Positions 9,101 through 17,452 of a stretch of 64,000 bases of DNA are shown piece by piece. The translations under genes were made by a program, and so were the position numbers. The stretch is from Paenibacillus sp. V4I7 (GTDB lineage: Bacteria; Bacillota; Bacilli; Paenibacillales; NBRC-103111): assembly GCF_030817275.1 (NCBI RefSeq), contig NZ_JAUSZD010000002.1, positions 4,526,001 through 4,590,000 on the forward strand, written 5' to 3'. Every line of letters starts with the position of its first letter. The first letter of the stretch is position 1. The notes under the pieces were generated by a model, which ran no database searches, was not told the DNA's origin, and saw only the letters and a list, made by a program, of their open reading frames with translations.

Positions 9101-9988
9101 CACGAGCAACTTATCCCCGTTCCATACGATTCGGTCCAGGTTCAGATTTCGCCCCGGTTTGGCATGACTGTGGTATACCATATAATCGGAGTCCAGATCG
9201 GGACCACGAACAATGGAGTTATGCCCAAGCCCGACATGGTCTCCTTCCGTATCGAGAAGAATCGGGTTCTGGGATGCGGCTGGCACGAAACCCGTAACCG
9301 GATTCGTGCTGCTTGCATAATCCACCCTATATGCATCGCTCCATATGTGGTTTCCGGTATATGTCATATAGTATTTTCCATTGCGTTTGATTAACGTCGG
9401 ACCCTCGGTCCAACCCTTCATCACGGCTCCCGTATTCACTTTCTCTCCGAACGTATACGGATCGGACATCGGACGAACGTCGATATTGCCATTGCCCGTG
9501 CTGTAGAAGTACCATTGTCCGTCATCGTCAATGAATACGTGCCCGTCAATGCCATTTACCTTGTTGCCCGTTTGGGCTGTGAAGGGACCTGTAGGACTTG
9601 AGCTCTTCAGCACGCGATGACCTCGCTGCGTGGTACCGTCATCCCGAAGCAGAGCCGTATACATGTAAAAATCGCCGTTCCAGTAAACAACCTCAGGGGC
9701 ATAGGCTCCCATAGTAACAGGTTCCTCAGCGCACAGTCCGCGATATTCCCAATGCAACAGGTCTTCCGACGACCAAACCTTCACACCCGGCTTATCGTCT
9801 ACCGTACTGGTGTATAGATAGTAGACTCCGTTAAATTTCAGGATGAACGGATCGCCTTCCCCATAAAAATTCCCGTTTTCCCAACGCCATGAGTCCGGAA
9901 CGATTTGCGGATTGCTGTAAGAGAATCCTGATGCAGGAAAAGAAAAGAGTAAGACAAAAGCAAGCAGTCCCATCAACCATTTTTTCAT
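6134..9988 (-). CDS. Secreted multidomain GH43 glycosidase with four CBM6-like modules
   Basis: Probable extracellular arabinan/xylan side-chain-cleaving enzyme of 1284 residues. Residues 1-24 are a signal peptide (MKKWLMGLLAFVLLFSFPASG). Residues ~30-310 form a GH43 five-bladed propeller with the expected acidic residues: D46 (GEGDPF), D148 (GIDGHVF) and E195 (WTEGPTL). Residues ~311-495 are a concanavalin-like sandwich (EFSDRFQRNGLGDDW…). Residues ~501-632 are a divergent CBM6-like module. Three close CBM6 copies occupy ~673-816, 824-967 and 974-1115, each with GWNQxGEW(L/M)KYN and LDDxxDLTG. They appear to interrupt a second sandwich whose strands lie at ~636-661 and ~1120-1284. There is no cell-wall anchor. 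It is downstream of the GH51 gene and a CBM-like remnant; its ribosome site, TAGGAG, overlaps the remnant's stop codon. Confidence 0.9.
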   Translation of the reverse strand: MKKWLMGLLAFVLLFSFPASGFSYSNPQIVPDSWRWENGNFYGEGDPFILKFNGVYYLYTSTVDDKPGVKVWSSEDLLHWEYRGLCAEEPVTMGAYAPEVVYWNGDFYMYTALLRDDGTTQRGHRVLKSSSPTGPFTAQTGNKVNGIDGHVFIDDDGQWYFYSTGNGNIDVRPMSDPYTFGEKVNTGAVMKGWTEGPTLIKRNGKYYMTYTGNHIWSDAYRVDYASSTNPVTGFVPAASQNPILLDTEGDHVGLGHNSIVRGPDLDSDYMVYHSHAKPGRNLNLDRIVWNGDKLLVLGPTTSEQPDPAMPEFSDRFQRNGLGDDWRVVGGGNWGIRDGSTLYQDAMGEPEQSHKLLSQKATDDNFTAEFNLKQSDKGNSANPLMGAVFSYTNENNYGIAVLNPKQNRLETVFRVEGKDTDRVTTPLPDGYNYTKWHQIRVEKEGSDYRIHVDGMLKQTRPVERLGKGKIGYTTTDAHADFGYVAFSNKVGGNSANAAYKPIPGEIQAVHFNPNGNGKSDGNADQSKIAEDPDGGYHVALFNKGNLSYNVNVSEAGTYDVVIRYAAAADARVKLELDESTELTDMVRLPSTGGADQWNNLVIKDIKLPQGLHKLKVIAVGGALDVASLKLGRSAAAIPLSDDFNDGNDSDWMKFEQGWRVDTGEATPFDIPKPVPGIIEAPFYNTGGEGIAYHDNTSENIGGAYRGDSVDIRTNNNFNSLNVGWNQAGEWLKYNIDVKRAGMYKIEVTAATTFNDNQARIWLDDYTDLTGAINIPSTGGWNNWQTTVTEGVYLPEGRHAITFETVKGEYDFARLKFVSFDVPKSIPGVVEAVHYNTGGEGVGFHDNTSTNIGGQYRKDAVDIRVNPKGGWNVGWNQTGEWLKYNVSVAKPAAYDVSARIATGLDGGKVRLWLDDTIDLTGVVDIPNTGGWNNWRNVKLGDLTLPEGDHTIKVEIVQGEYDFASLSFNTLNESQMLPGTVLAVDYMNGGEGVAYHDNTPDNIGRLFRTDAVDIRMLPEGFTTGWNQTGEWMKYNVNVAEAGSYKLDLRVATGMAGSQVRLWLDDTTDLTGIINVPNTSGFHEWMTVTKEGVTLPAGNHTIKVEIVTGEFDFYSFRFHNDPIVPKQGVYKSQPKGYPKSVLGDSSWSDYIVETDIKLGANTQAGGNAGIIFRVNNPADGTLLGQNRNDFLQGYIAYLTTDGVHLGKFNYNFQYLTGTALAGTVGNWQHMKVVTSGTRIKVYVGDMEKPLIDYTDQSGTVFTHGKIGVRSFNSESLIDNFIVTPNPAE
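6644..7972 (-). repeat. Three tandem CBM6-coding repeats inside the GH43 gene
   Basis: Three consecutive stretches (about 7541-7972, 7088-7519 and 6644-7069) each encode a ~142-residue carbohydrate-binding module beginning (V/I/L)PGxxxA and containing GGEGxxxHDNTxxNIG. They are clearly paralogous and joined by linkers of only about seven residues, suggesting recent duplication. Multivalent binding to one polysaccharide is the likely role. Confidence 0.85.
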
Positions 9989-10001
9989 TTATAATCAGCT
10001 C

Positions 10002-10175
10002 CTATTCATTGGGATTCATGAGAGTACCAGGATCGCTGGAAAGACCGTCGCCCTTGTTCGACAGGACCACGGCATCGCTACCGTCAGGCGTTATTCCCGA
10101 ACGAATGACCGGATTGCCGTCGCGAACATCATGAACGGCTTCCATCGCGCCGGGTACCGGTTTGATCGCCTTCAT
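10002..10175 (-). pseudogene. Short CBM6-like remnant between GH51 and GH43
   Basis: An open frame of 57 codons from ATG 10175 to TAG 10002 starts MKAIKPVPGAMEAVHDV and contains ITPDGSDAVVLSNKGD. This parallels the first half of the divergent CBM6-like module in the adjacent GH43 (KPIPGEIQAVHFN… EDPDGGYHVALFNKGN). The frame stays open upstream into the end of the GH51 gene, in a different frame. It stops where the second half of a module should begin. The best reading is the debris of a lost CBM-bearing protein or of a GH51-CBM fusion; a translated micro-protein cannot be excluded, but the ATG has no clear ribosome site. Confidence 0.55.
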
Positions 10176-10213
10176 ATCTTTAATCTGTAGTATCCGTTTA
10201 TCCTTTACTCCCG

Positions 10214-12247
10214 TTAGCGAGTGATTTCTAATACATAGACGGATGACGCCCTCAGCTGACAGGTCACTTGAGATTTCATTACTGATAATTCATGAGCTTC
10301 GCAGACCACCGCATCCGGATTTTGCACACTATTTATTGATTCATAATCGTCCGCTGTTACTTCCAACAGATGAGCTGTGCCCGACTCTGCAAATCCGTCC
10401 AACTGCACGTCGGTTAGCGTATCTTCGAGACTTCGATTCACCATAAAGATTGTCAGTTTATCGCCACGATCATTCGTACAAGCCACGACGTCCAAATTCG
10501 GCAGGTTATCAAGCTGTGGTGCAGCAGGCGCAAGGCTACCCACTTGAAAGCTGCCGCAATCGGTATGGCTCTCCACCACATAGCCCAAGTCTCGGTTTCC
10601 ATACATTTTCATGACATAATAGCTTGGAGTTCCGTACACGGTCAAGGAATTCTCGCTTCTGCCAGCGGACTTACCCCGAAACTGATCCGCATAGAAATCC
10701 CCTACTCGGATACATCCGCCAAGCCAGCCGTTGACGAGGTCGGAGAAGCTGCCTATTTCAATCAAATCGCTATTTCGAATGTATTCATTCAAATTCGCTG
10801 CATTTGCAGCCGCTGCTTCTAAGGTGTGTTCATTCGGAAGACCCTTGCGGATGGTATTCGGATAATACATCATATTGTACTCGGTGATCGCCAATTTCAG
10901 GTGAGCATAACGGGCGGATGTTCCGAACATCTCCCTTAATTGCCTTACGGTCTCCCTCGTCCATTCCGGATAAGAGAGGATGGCCTTATAGCGCTCTTCT
11001 TTCGGCGTATGAGCATTCATCCCAAAACGGTTATATCCGTGATACAAATGCAAGGTTAAGTAATCGATCTGCTCAGCAGCTCGTTCCAGCAAGGTTATGT
11101 TCCAATCCATTTTCTCATTACCGCAAGCGAGCAGCCTAATCCCTGGATCGATTGCTTTCATAGATTGGGCAAATCGCATGTAGCGTTCTGTGAATTGCTC
11201 GGCGCTGCAATGCCCGACCTGCCATGCTCCCCAAACTTCGTTGCCGATCTCCCAGTACTTCACACCATACGGCTCGGCGTGCCCATTAGCAGCCCGCAGT
11301 TTTCCCATAGGGGAATTCGTATCGCCATTGCAATACTCAACCCACTCGGCAGCTTCCTCCGGAGTACCTGACCCGTCGTTTACACAAATCAGAGGCTCCA
11401 CATTCAGTTCACGGCAAAACCCAATAAACTCATCCGTACCAAAATACTTATTGGTCCATCCTCCCCATGCTTCATTGACTACACAGGGCCGCTCATATAC
11501 AGGGCCAATCGCCTGCTGCCAATGATAGGCACTAATATAATTCCCTGCAAGCCGCATCATGCCGGCGTTTAAGTCCCTAGTCATATCCATGACTTCTTTA
11601 CGAACATTGCCTACGCTGTCAGAAGGCAAGAGTGAAATATGATCAAGCCAAAGCATCCCCGTGGATACATGATCCAGCCAGCGCTCATGATCCGAAGGTA
11701 CATATAATCTGAACTCCGCTTGCTCATAAGACCGACTGACCGTCAATCGCGATTCATAATGCTTCCAGTTATGGCTAACCAGATCTATTCGCGTCCGCCC
11801 AAGCACTTCTCCACTCGTCGTATCTACAATCTCTGCTACAACATACTTGATTTCGATAGAAGCTCGTGCATACAGAGCCAAATAATAGCCATCCCGATCT
11901 TGTTTCACAGCAATCGCTTGACTTATACCTGCGTATGCCTCGTCGTCACTATAGATACGTACCAACTGACTATGTCCGGAATGATGCGCAGCAGCAGACT
12001 CAAGGCCATACATGGTGCTTTTCCCATTCGTATAAGGACGCCAGCGTCCGGAGAGCCCCCTACATGTCACGTCTGCACTTTCAAAATCCATATCCGCAAG
12101 TGGATAGGCCAACATCGCATTCATATGATCACGGATATCTTCCACAAAATGTCCGAATATGTAAGGATTAATTCTGTCTTTACGGACTTGATTCGTCTTC
12201 ACCTGGATCTTAGCTCTTGCTTGCATAAACACAACGCTTCCTTCCAT
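10214..12247 (-). CDS. GH51 alpha-L-arabinofuranosidase, intracellular
   Basis: Releases terminal arabinofuranose from imported arabino-oligosaccharides by a retaining mechanism. The 677-residue protein has no signal peptide. Residues ~25-50 open like GH51 (INPYIFGHFVEDI). Residues ~60-215 look like a beta-sandwich insertion of the CBM4 type, making it longer than the usual ~500. A TIM barrel follows with the acid/base E337 in YWEIGNEVWG and the nucleophile E456 in LAITEYNMMY, then the C-terminal sandwich. The ATG at 12247 lies four bases after the upstream permease stop. A second ATG (12226, MQARAKIQ) has a better-spaced AAGGAAG and may be the true start. It shares a transcript with the permeases, so the transported sugar is probably an arabinose-containing oligomer. 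Confidence 0.92.
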   Translation of the reverse strand: MEGSVVFMQARAKIQVKTNQVRKDRINPYIFGHFVEDIRDHMNAMLAYPLADMDFESADVTCRGLSGRWRPYTNGKSTMYGLESAAAHHSGHSQLVRIYSDDEAYAGISQAIAVKQDRDGYYLALYARASIEIKYVVAEIVDTTSGEVLGRTRIDLVSHNWKHYESRLTVSRSYEQAEFRLYVPSDHERWLDHVSTGMLWLDHISLLPSDSVGNVRKEVMDMTRDLNAGMMRLAGNYISAYHWQQAIGPVYERPCVVNEAWGGWTNKYFGTDEFIGFCRELNVEPLICVNDGSGTPEEAAEWVEYCNGDTNSPMGKLRAANGHAEPYGVKYWEIGNEVWGAWQVGHCSAEQFTERYMRFAQSMKAIDPGIRLLACGNEKMDWNITLLERAAEQIDYLTLHLYHGYNRFGMNAHTPKEERYKAILSYPEWTRETVRQLREMFGTSARYAHLKLAITEYNMMYYPNTIRKGLPNEHTLEAAAANAANLNEYIRNSDLIEIGSFSDLVNGWLGGCIRVGDFYADQFRGKSAGRSENSLTVYGTPSYYVMKMYGNRDLGYVVESHTDCGSFQVGSLAPAAPQLDNLPNLDVVACTNDRGDKLTIFMVNRSLEDTLTDVQLDGFAESGTAHLLEVTADDYESINSVQNPDAVVCEAHELSVMKSQVTCQLRASSVYVLEITR

Positions 12248-12250
12248 CCA

Positions 12251-13144
12251 TTATCCTTTTAATGAACCAATCATAACGCCCTTCACAAAATGCTTCTGTA
12301 CAAAAGGATACATTAGCAGTACCGGTAAGCTAGAAATAATAATAACCACATATTTGATACTCTCAGCCAGCAGTACTTTGGATTCCAGTCCCACATTGCT
12401 GTCAACCGCATCCGCCTGACTGACCATCAGCACTTCACGCAGCACAAGTTGTAACGGGTACATATCTTTGCTCCGAATATAGATCAATGCATTGAAGAAT
12501 GAATTCCAGTGACCGACAGCGTAAAACAGGATCATGACTGCCAAGATCGGCTTGGAAAGCGGCAATATCACGTGTGTCAAAAGCTTCCAGTTCGAACATC
12601 CGTCGATGTGTGCCGCTTCTTGGATCTCCCAAGGGATATTGGATTGAAAATAAGTTCTCATGACAATCAGATTATAGGTGGCAATTGCGCCAGGTATCAC
12701 TAGCGCCCACATCGTATCCACCATACCTAAGTTTTTAACGAGGAGATAAGATGGAATGAGCCCCCCGCTGAAAAACATCGTAAGCGTTACGAAAAACATG
12801 ATAACACCCCGCCCAGGCAGGTCTGGTCTTGAAAGCGGATAGGCCGCTAATGTTGTCATGATTAGATTGATCGCCGTACCAACAATCGTATACACAATGG
12901 TATTTCCATATCCGTTCCATATTTGAGCGTTTTGAAATACATTCTTGTATGCCTCTAAAGTAATCTGTTTAGGAAGTAAAAGCACTTCGCCATTCAGCAC
13001 CAAAGCTGGGTCACTGAAGGATGCACTAACGATAAATAGTAACGGGTAGAGCACCACTACCAATATAATGACAGCCAATGAGTTAACGACAGCATCGAAT
13101 ATTTTCTCATCCGAATTTCTTTTCTTGGGCGTTTGTTCCCTCAT
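12251..13144 (-). CDS. Carbohydrate ABC transporter permease (LplC/AraQ type)
   Basis: Inner-membrane half of a sugar importer. The start at 13144 (MREQTPKK) follows AAGGAGG at nine bases; a GTG/ATG slightly upstream would overlap the preceding gene and lacks a site. About 297 residues with six predicted membrane helices. The ATPase-coupling loop is recognisable as EAAHIDGCSNWKLLTHVILPLSKP (EAA motif), and the C-terminus VQKHFVKGVMIGSLKG is typical of the family. It lies between the partner permease and the GH51 gene with almost no spacing. Confidence 0.93.
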   Translation of the reverse strand: MREQTPKKRNSDEKIFDAVVNSLAVIILVVVLYPLLFIVSASFSDPALVLNGEVLLLPKQITLEAYKNVFQNAQIWNGYGNTIVYTIVGTAINLIMTTLAAYPLSRPDLPGRGVIMFFVTLTMFFSGGLIPSYLLVKNLGMVDTMWALVIPGAIATYNLIVMRTYFQSNIPWEIQEAAHIDGCSNWKLLTHVILPLSKPILAVMILFYAVGHWNSFFNALIYIRSKDMYPLQLVLREVLMVSQADAVDSNVGLESKVLLAESIKYVVIIISSLPVLLMYPFVQKHFVKGVMIGSLKG

Positions 13145-13158
13145 CACATAGCCCCTCC

Positions 13159-14115
13159 TTACCATAAGCTTGTCTCTGCCTTTTTACGGGCAAAGCGATT
13201 TACGAGTATCAGCAGCATTAAGTTAACAATAGAGTTAAACAGGCCAATTGCTGCTGTATAGCTGTATTCTCCTTTAAGAATACCTGCTGAATAGACGAAG
13301 GTAGATATGACATCACTAGATTCCAAGTTCAAATTATTTTGCATTAACAAAATTTTCTCGAAACCGACATTCATGAAATGTCCAACATCAAGAATGAGCA
13401 GGATGACGATGACAGGGAGAATGCCTGGAATGGAGACATGCCAAATGCGCCGCAATCGACTTGCACCATCCATTTTGGCCGCCTCGTACAGCTGCGGGTT
13501 GACTCCGCTAAGAGCCGCAATATAAATAATCGATTGCCACCCCATATTTTGCCATATGTTAGATCCAATAAAGATGGACTTAAACAAGCCAGCTGAATCC
13601 AGAAATCGAACCGGTGCCCCGCCAAATGCTTCAATGATCGTATTCACAGGACCCCCTTGCGGAGATAAAAACACCATCAGCATGCCTACCATGACGACGA
13701 CAGATATAAAATGAGGGATGTAAGTAATGTTTTGCACAATTTTGCTGAATGCTTTGTTACGGATTTCAGTAATAAGTAAAGCCAGCAGTATTGGAATAGG
13801 AAAAGCAAACAATAGGGAGAACAAGTTTATCGAAATGGTGTTCCACAGGAGCCTCCAGAAATAATAAGATTCTACAAAGCGTTTGAAATGATCCAAACCC
13901 ACCCATGCACTGCCACTGATCCCCTTGGCCGGACTGAAGTTTTTAAATGCAATCTGCAAACCATACAAAGGTCCATAATGGAACACAAGGTACCAGGCGA
14001 TAGGTATCAGCAGCATCAGGTAGAGATCGTATCGACTACCCATCGATTTTAAGAGGCTGGAGCGCCTCGTTTTGGATCGAGACGCAACGCCCACAGTATT
14101 TGCCGTACTCTTCAT
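13159..14115 (-). CDS. Carbohydrate ABC transporter permease (LplB type)
   Basis: Second membrane subunit of the same importer, 318 residues, preceded by GGAGG. A basic N-terminus (SRSKTRRSSLLKSMG) is followed by six hydrophobic helices and the EAA loop YEAAKMDGASRLRRIWHVSIPGI. The family usually pairs with an LplC-type partner and an LplA-type lipoprotein, exactly the genes found on either side. Its stop overlaps the ribosome site of the next permease, so translation is probably coupled. Confidence 0.93.
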   Translation of the reverse strand: MKSTANTVGVASRSKTRRSSLLKSMGSRYDLYLMLLIPIAWYLVFHYGPLYGLQIAFKNFSPAKGISGSAWVGLDHFKRFVESYYFWRLLWNTISINLFSLLFAFPIPILLALLITEIRNKAFSKIVQNITYIPHFISVVVMVGMLMVFLSPQGGPVNTIIEAFGGAPVRFLDSAGLFKSIFIGSNIWQNMGWQSIIYIAALSGVNPQLYEAAKMDGASRLRRIWHVSIPGILPVIVILLILDVGHFMNVGFEKILLMQNNLNLESSDVISTFVYSAGILKGEYSYTAAIGLFNSIVNLMLLILVNRFARKKAETSLW

Positions 14116-14149
14116 CTGTAGTCCTCCAGCCTTTATGAGGCGCTTATTT

Positions 14150-15727
14150 TTACTTTTTGAGGTTATCGTAAGCGGCCTGATACAGCTTTTGCAGCTCGTC
14201 TATTTTCATTTTCTTCAAAGTGGCCTGGAACTCTCCCCACTTATCGAAGCTAAGGGCGCCTGCAATAAACTTGGTGCTCTGCTCATCGTAATATTTATCA
14301 ATATCGTTCCGCAGCATATTGATTTGTTGGGCTGTTTGCTCGTCAAACATAGGCGCTGCATAGCGAATCTTCGGCATGAAAGGATCGAGTTTCTTTTGAG
14401 CTTCCTGGACCTGTGGCGGATTGATGTAAGAAGCAACCTTCTCGCTGATCAGATGCGGTGCCCCGCCTCCAGCGTAAGGGGTGATTTTGGATTGATTGCC
14501 TGTCGCCAAAAAGGCATCTGTATAAAAGGGAATCCCATTGCGCATTTCATAATTCTCATTCAGACGACCGAATCGCAGCAAAGTGGAACCTTCGTCGCCG
14601 TAGAAATAATCTACCCATCGCATTGTTGCTTCCGGATTCTTGTTAACCGAGGTGATGGCAAAAGCTCCAAAATCCCTTGGTACCGGAGCGGCTAACTGCA
14701 GTCTGTCACCATGCGGTCCCTTAACCGGGGCTATGCCAATATATTGATCTGCAACTTTCGTGTCCAGCATGGGATTGTTCGTCTGATCAAAGAAGAAGCC
14801 GGTATTTCCTGACCCTTGCTTGGCCAGATATTGAGCTTCTTTCGCAGTAAATAGTTCCTGATCCAGCAGTTTTTCCGAGTACAGCTTGTTTAAATACATC
14901 AATAATTCTTTATTCCGATCACTGCCCATCCAAATATTAACCTTGTTATTCTCCAAGTTAATGTTATAACCTAACTGAAAATCCAGACCAAAAGATCCGG
15001 CCATGATAGGTACGATACTTAAGGCGTTGCGTGCTGTCATCGGAAGCTCGTCTTGCTTACCGTTGCCATTAGGATCTTTATCCCGGAAAGCTTTTAGCAC
15101 CTCGTACAGATCGTCCGTAGTCTCAGGTTCCTTCAGGTTCAGCTTCTTCAGCCATGCTTGATTCATCCATCTTTTGTCAGTTCTGGCAGCGTTGACGCTT
15201 ACAATACCCGGGATGGCATAAATATGGCCTTCGGGTGTTGTAATGGCTGAACGAATCTCAGGATAGGTATCCATTAATTTTTTCAGGTTTGGAGCGTACG
15301 AATCAATCAGCTTCTCGAGCGGAATTAATTGGCCGCCTGAACCGTAGCGGATTGCTTCTAAAGGTGTAAGGCCTGAGCGGTACATCGCATCAGGGAGCTC
15401 ATTAGATGCAAACAAAAGGTTCTTTTTCTCAGGAAAACCATCGGTTGGCGCCTCGATAAATTCAACCTGAATATTGCTCAATTTTTCATAGTCCTGGAAC
15501 ACCGGCATATCCTTAAAGGGTCCGTTGGATGGCGCAATTCTTGTGAACATCTTCAGCTTAAGCGGTTCATTGACAATGGGAAATCCGGCTATAGACACAC
15601 TTTTCTCTGCATCTGTATTGGATTTGTTCTCATTCTTCTTGCTCGTCGTATCCGAGCTGCATGCGGTAAGTGTCATACCTGAAACTACTAATGTGGAAAG
15701 CAGTAAAGTCCCCCAATTTCTTTTCAT
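14150..15727 (-). CDS. LplA-type solute-binding lipoprotein
   Basis: Lipid-anchored oligosaccharide receptor for the permease pair downstream. 525 residues; the signal peptide ends in the lipobox LTAC (C23), followed by a Ser/Thr/Asn/Lys-rich linker (SSDTTSKKNENKSNTD). The long form (~500 residues) and motifs such as FRDKDPNGNGKQDELPMT are typical of LplA/YtcQ-type receptors. The start has GGAGG nine bases away. A cre-like palindrome lies about 40 bases upstream. The YesM/YesN pair immediately upstream is probably the inducer-sensing system for this gene. Confidence 0.92.
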   Translation of the reverse strand: MKRNWGTLLLSTLVVSGMTLTACSSDTTSKKNENKSNTDAEKSVSIAGFPIVNEPLKLKMFTRIAPSNGPFKDMPVFQDYEKLSNIQVEFIEAPTDGFPEKKNLLFASNELPDAMYRSGLTPLEAIRYGSGGQLIPLEKLIDSYAPNLKKLMDTYPEIRSAITTPEGHIYAIPGIVSVNAARTDKRWMNQAWLKKLNLKEPETTDDLYEVLKAFRDKDPNGNGKQDELPMTARNALSIVPIMAGSFGLDFQLGYNINLENNKVNIWMGSDRNKELLMYLNKLYSEKLLDQELFTAKEAQYLAKQGSGNTGFFFDQTNNPMLDTKVADQYIGIAPVKGPHGDRLQLAAPVPRDFGAFAITSVNKNPEATMRWVDYFYGDEGSTLLRFGRLNENYEMRNGIPFYTDAFLATGNQSKITPYAGGGAPHLISEKVASYINPPQVQEAQKKLDPFMPKIRYAAPMFDEQTAQQINMLRNDIDKYYDEQSTKFIAGALSFDKWGEFQATLKKMKIDELQKLYQAAYDNLKK

Positions 15728-15766
15728 GCTTACGTTCCTCCGTTCGAGATGTTTTCTTCCCCCTAA

Positions 15767-15780
15767 AGAAAGCGTTTTCT
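15767..15780. promoter_or_regulatory. Candidate cre site / dyad before the binding-protein gene
   Basis: AGAAAGCGTTTTCT matches the relaxed cre consensus TGNAARCGNWWNCW except at the first base. It sits within a larger dyad (CCCTAA…TTAGGG) about 40-53 bases before the lipoprotein ATG, where CcpA binding would block transcription. It could instead be part of a weak terminator. Confidence 0.45.
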
Positions 15781-15844
15781 TAGGGTTGATCTAATTATAG
15801 TCAATGTTTTTCTCTTTATGGTTCAACATATATGACTTTCCATT

Positions 15845-17449
15845 CTACTTTTTTGACTGTTTGAGGTTATCCATGTACACCTGAGGTGTCATTCCGTTTA
15901 TGATTTTAAAAACTTTAAAATAGTAAGTATAACTCAAAAAACCGACTTGACTGCTAATCTCTTTCAAAGAATAAGAGCCGGATTCCATGAGCATGCAGCT
16001 TGTTTTAATACGAACTCGGTTCAAATATTCCGTGAACGTCAAATGCGTTTCCTCTTTGAACAATCTGCTTAAGTAGGAAGGATTCAAATTAAGGGCACTC
16101 GCCGTGATGTCCAAAGAAATGTTGGAAGCATAGTTGTCCGTAATAAATTGTATGGCTTTCGAAATATGACGCGAATAGGGTCCTCCTGCATGCTGTTGCT
16201 TGATGACTTCAACCATACGTGCATAGTAATTTAACAACCATTGCTCAAGCTCGGCAATGTTTCCAATTCGCCCAAGTTCACTTCGTGAAGGGATGAGTTC
16301 GTTTTTTTCTATGGGTGTATGAGGAAAATGCCGCTTCAACGATATTTCAACAATATGCAGCATTTCGCTTACAATGATTTGCACCGTCATGGCGTAGACA
16401 GGCAGACTCCGTACTCCAGCAAAAATGGTTGAAATGATATGGTTAATCCTTTCCCCATCCAACTGTTCCAGAAAAAGCAGTAATTGCTTCTGCTCTTCAA
16501 TAAACAGTGAATCCTTCAGGATGGATGTATGCGAGGTTTGATAGAACATGTCGTTCATATCCTGGTTAGCTTTGCTATAACTGACACCAAGCTGTCTTAA
16601 ACTTCCGCATAGCTGCCCTATCGCATAGACACATTTTAAGTTAAGGAATTTCTCGAGAGAATGGGAAAGGCTGCTCATGGCTTGATTGATTTGGGTTGTA
16701 ATCGTGTGCTCGCTTCGATCCGCAGAAGAAAATAGGACAATAAAGCGTCCCTCCCCCACATAGCCAACCGTCCGCTTCTGAATGTCACCAATTGCCATCT
16801 GCATGACATCCGTAGCCTGCTGTACAAAGCGATTCTTCTGTACATCGGTCAAGGACTCCGTCAACAACAGAAAAGGAACGATTTGTACGGTAGCGGTTCC
16901 ATAATTTATGGAATGGGTATAGAGCTCATTGTCCCGTGCATAAGACTGCAGCTCTTCACCGGCTTCTTGGACATCTCTAGCCAAATTAGCTACGTGCTCG
17001 CGAAGTATAACCGGACTTAGACGTTCAATCATTTTGGTTTGAGCACTGCGAGCTTCATGCTCCCGTTCTTCACTCTTCAATTCCTGAACCGCTTTATTCA
17101 GAAGCGACAAAAGCGCAGCCGGGTTCAAGCGATGTTTGAGCAAATAATCCATAGCACCGTTCATTAAGCAAGTCCGAACATAATCGTAATCGTCAAAGCT
17201 GCTCAGCATGATCATTTTAACCTTGGGAAACCGGTCTCTGATCATACGGCTCAGTTCTACCCCATTCATTAACGGCATGCTCACATCCAAGATCGCGATA
17301 TGCGGAGTATGCTGCTCCATCATGGAAAGGGCCATAGATCCGTTATGTGCTTCACCGCTTATGGTGAATCCATGCTTTTCCCAATCCAACATACTCTTCA
17401 CATCGTTACGTGCCAACGCCTCGTCATCCACCAATAATACTTGAAACAT
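15845..17449 (-). CDS. YesN-type response regulator (receiver + AraC DNA-binding domain)
   Basis: Cytoplasmic transcription factor of a sugar-sensing two-component system. Residues 1-~120 are a CheY-like receiver: acidic pocket DDE at 8-10, phospho-acceptor D55 in AILDVSMP and the conserved Lys in LLKHRLNP. A ~270-residue central region of unknown role follows. Residues ~430-534 form an AraC domain (ISLDITASALNLNPSYLSRLFKEE… LKEISSQVGFLSYTYYFKVFK). The ATG lies three bases after the kinase stop with GGGGGAA upstream, so the two are co-translated. It probably activates the binding-protein/permease/GH51/GH43 set directly downstream. Confidence 0.93.
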   Translation of the reverse strand: MFQVLLVDDEALARNDVKSMLDWEKHGFTISGEAHNGSMALSMMEQHTPHIAILDVSMPLMNGVELSRMIRDRFPKVKMIMLSSFDDYDYVRTCLMNGAMDYLLKHRLNPAALLSLLNKAVQELKSEEREHEARSAQTKMIERLSPVILREHVANLARDVQEAGEELQSYARDNELYTHSINYGTATVQIVPFLLLTESLTDVQKNRFVQQATDVMQMAIGDIQKRTVGYVGEGRFIVLFSSADRSEHTITTQINQAMSSLSHSLEKFLNLKCVYAIGQLCGSLRQLGVSYSKANQDMNDMFYQTSHTSILKDSLFIEEQKQLLLFLEQLDGERINHIISTIFAGVRSLPVYAMTVQIIVSEMLHIVEISLKRHFPHTPIEKNELIPSRSELGRIGNIAELEQWLLNYYARMVEVIKQQHAGGPYSRHISKAIQFITDNYASNISLDITASALNLNPSYLSRLFKEETHLTFTEYLNRVRIKTSCMLMESGSYSLKEISSQVGFLSYTYYFKVFKIINGMTPQVYMDNLKQSKK

Positions 17450-17452
17450 CTA

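Noticed and set aside
6512..9394. Several long plus-strand frames antisense to the secreted GH43
   Set aside because: Repetitive composition mirrors the CBM repeats on the other strand and no start signals are present.
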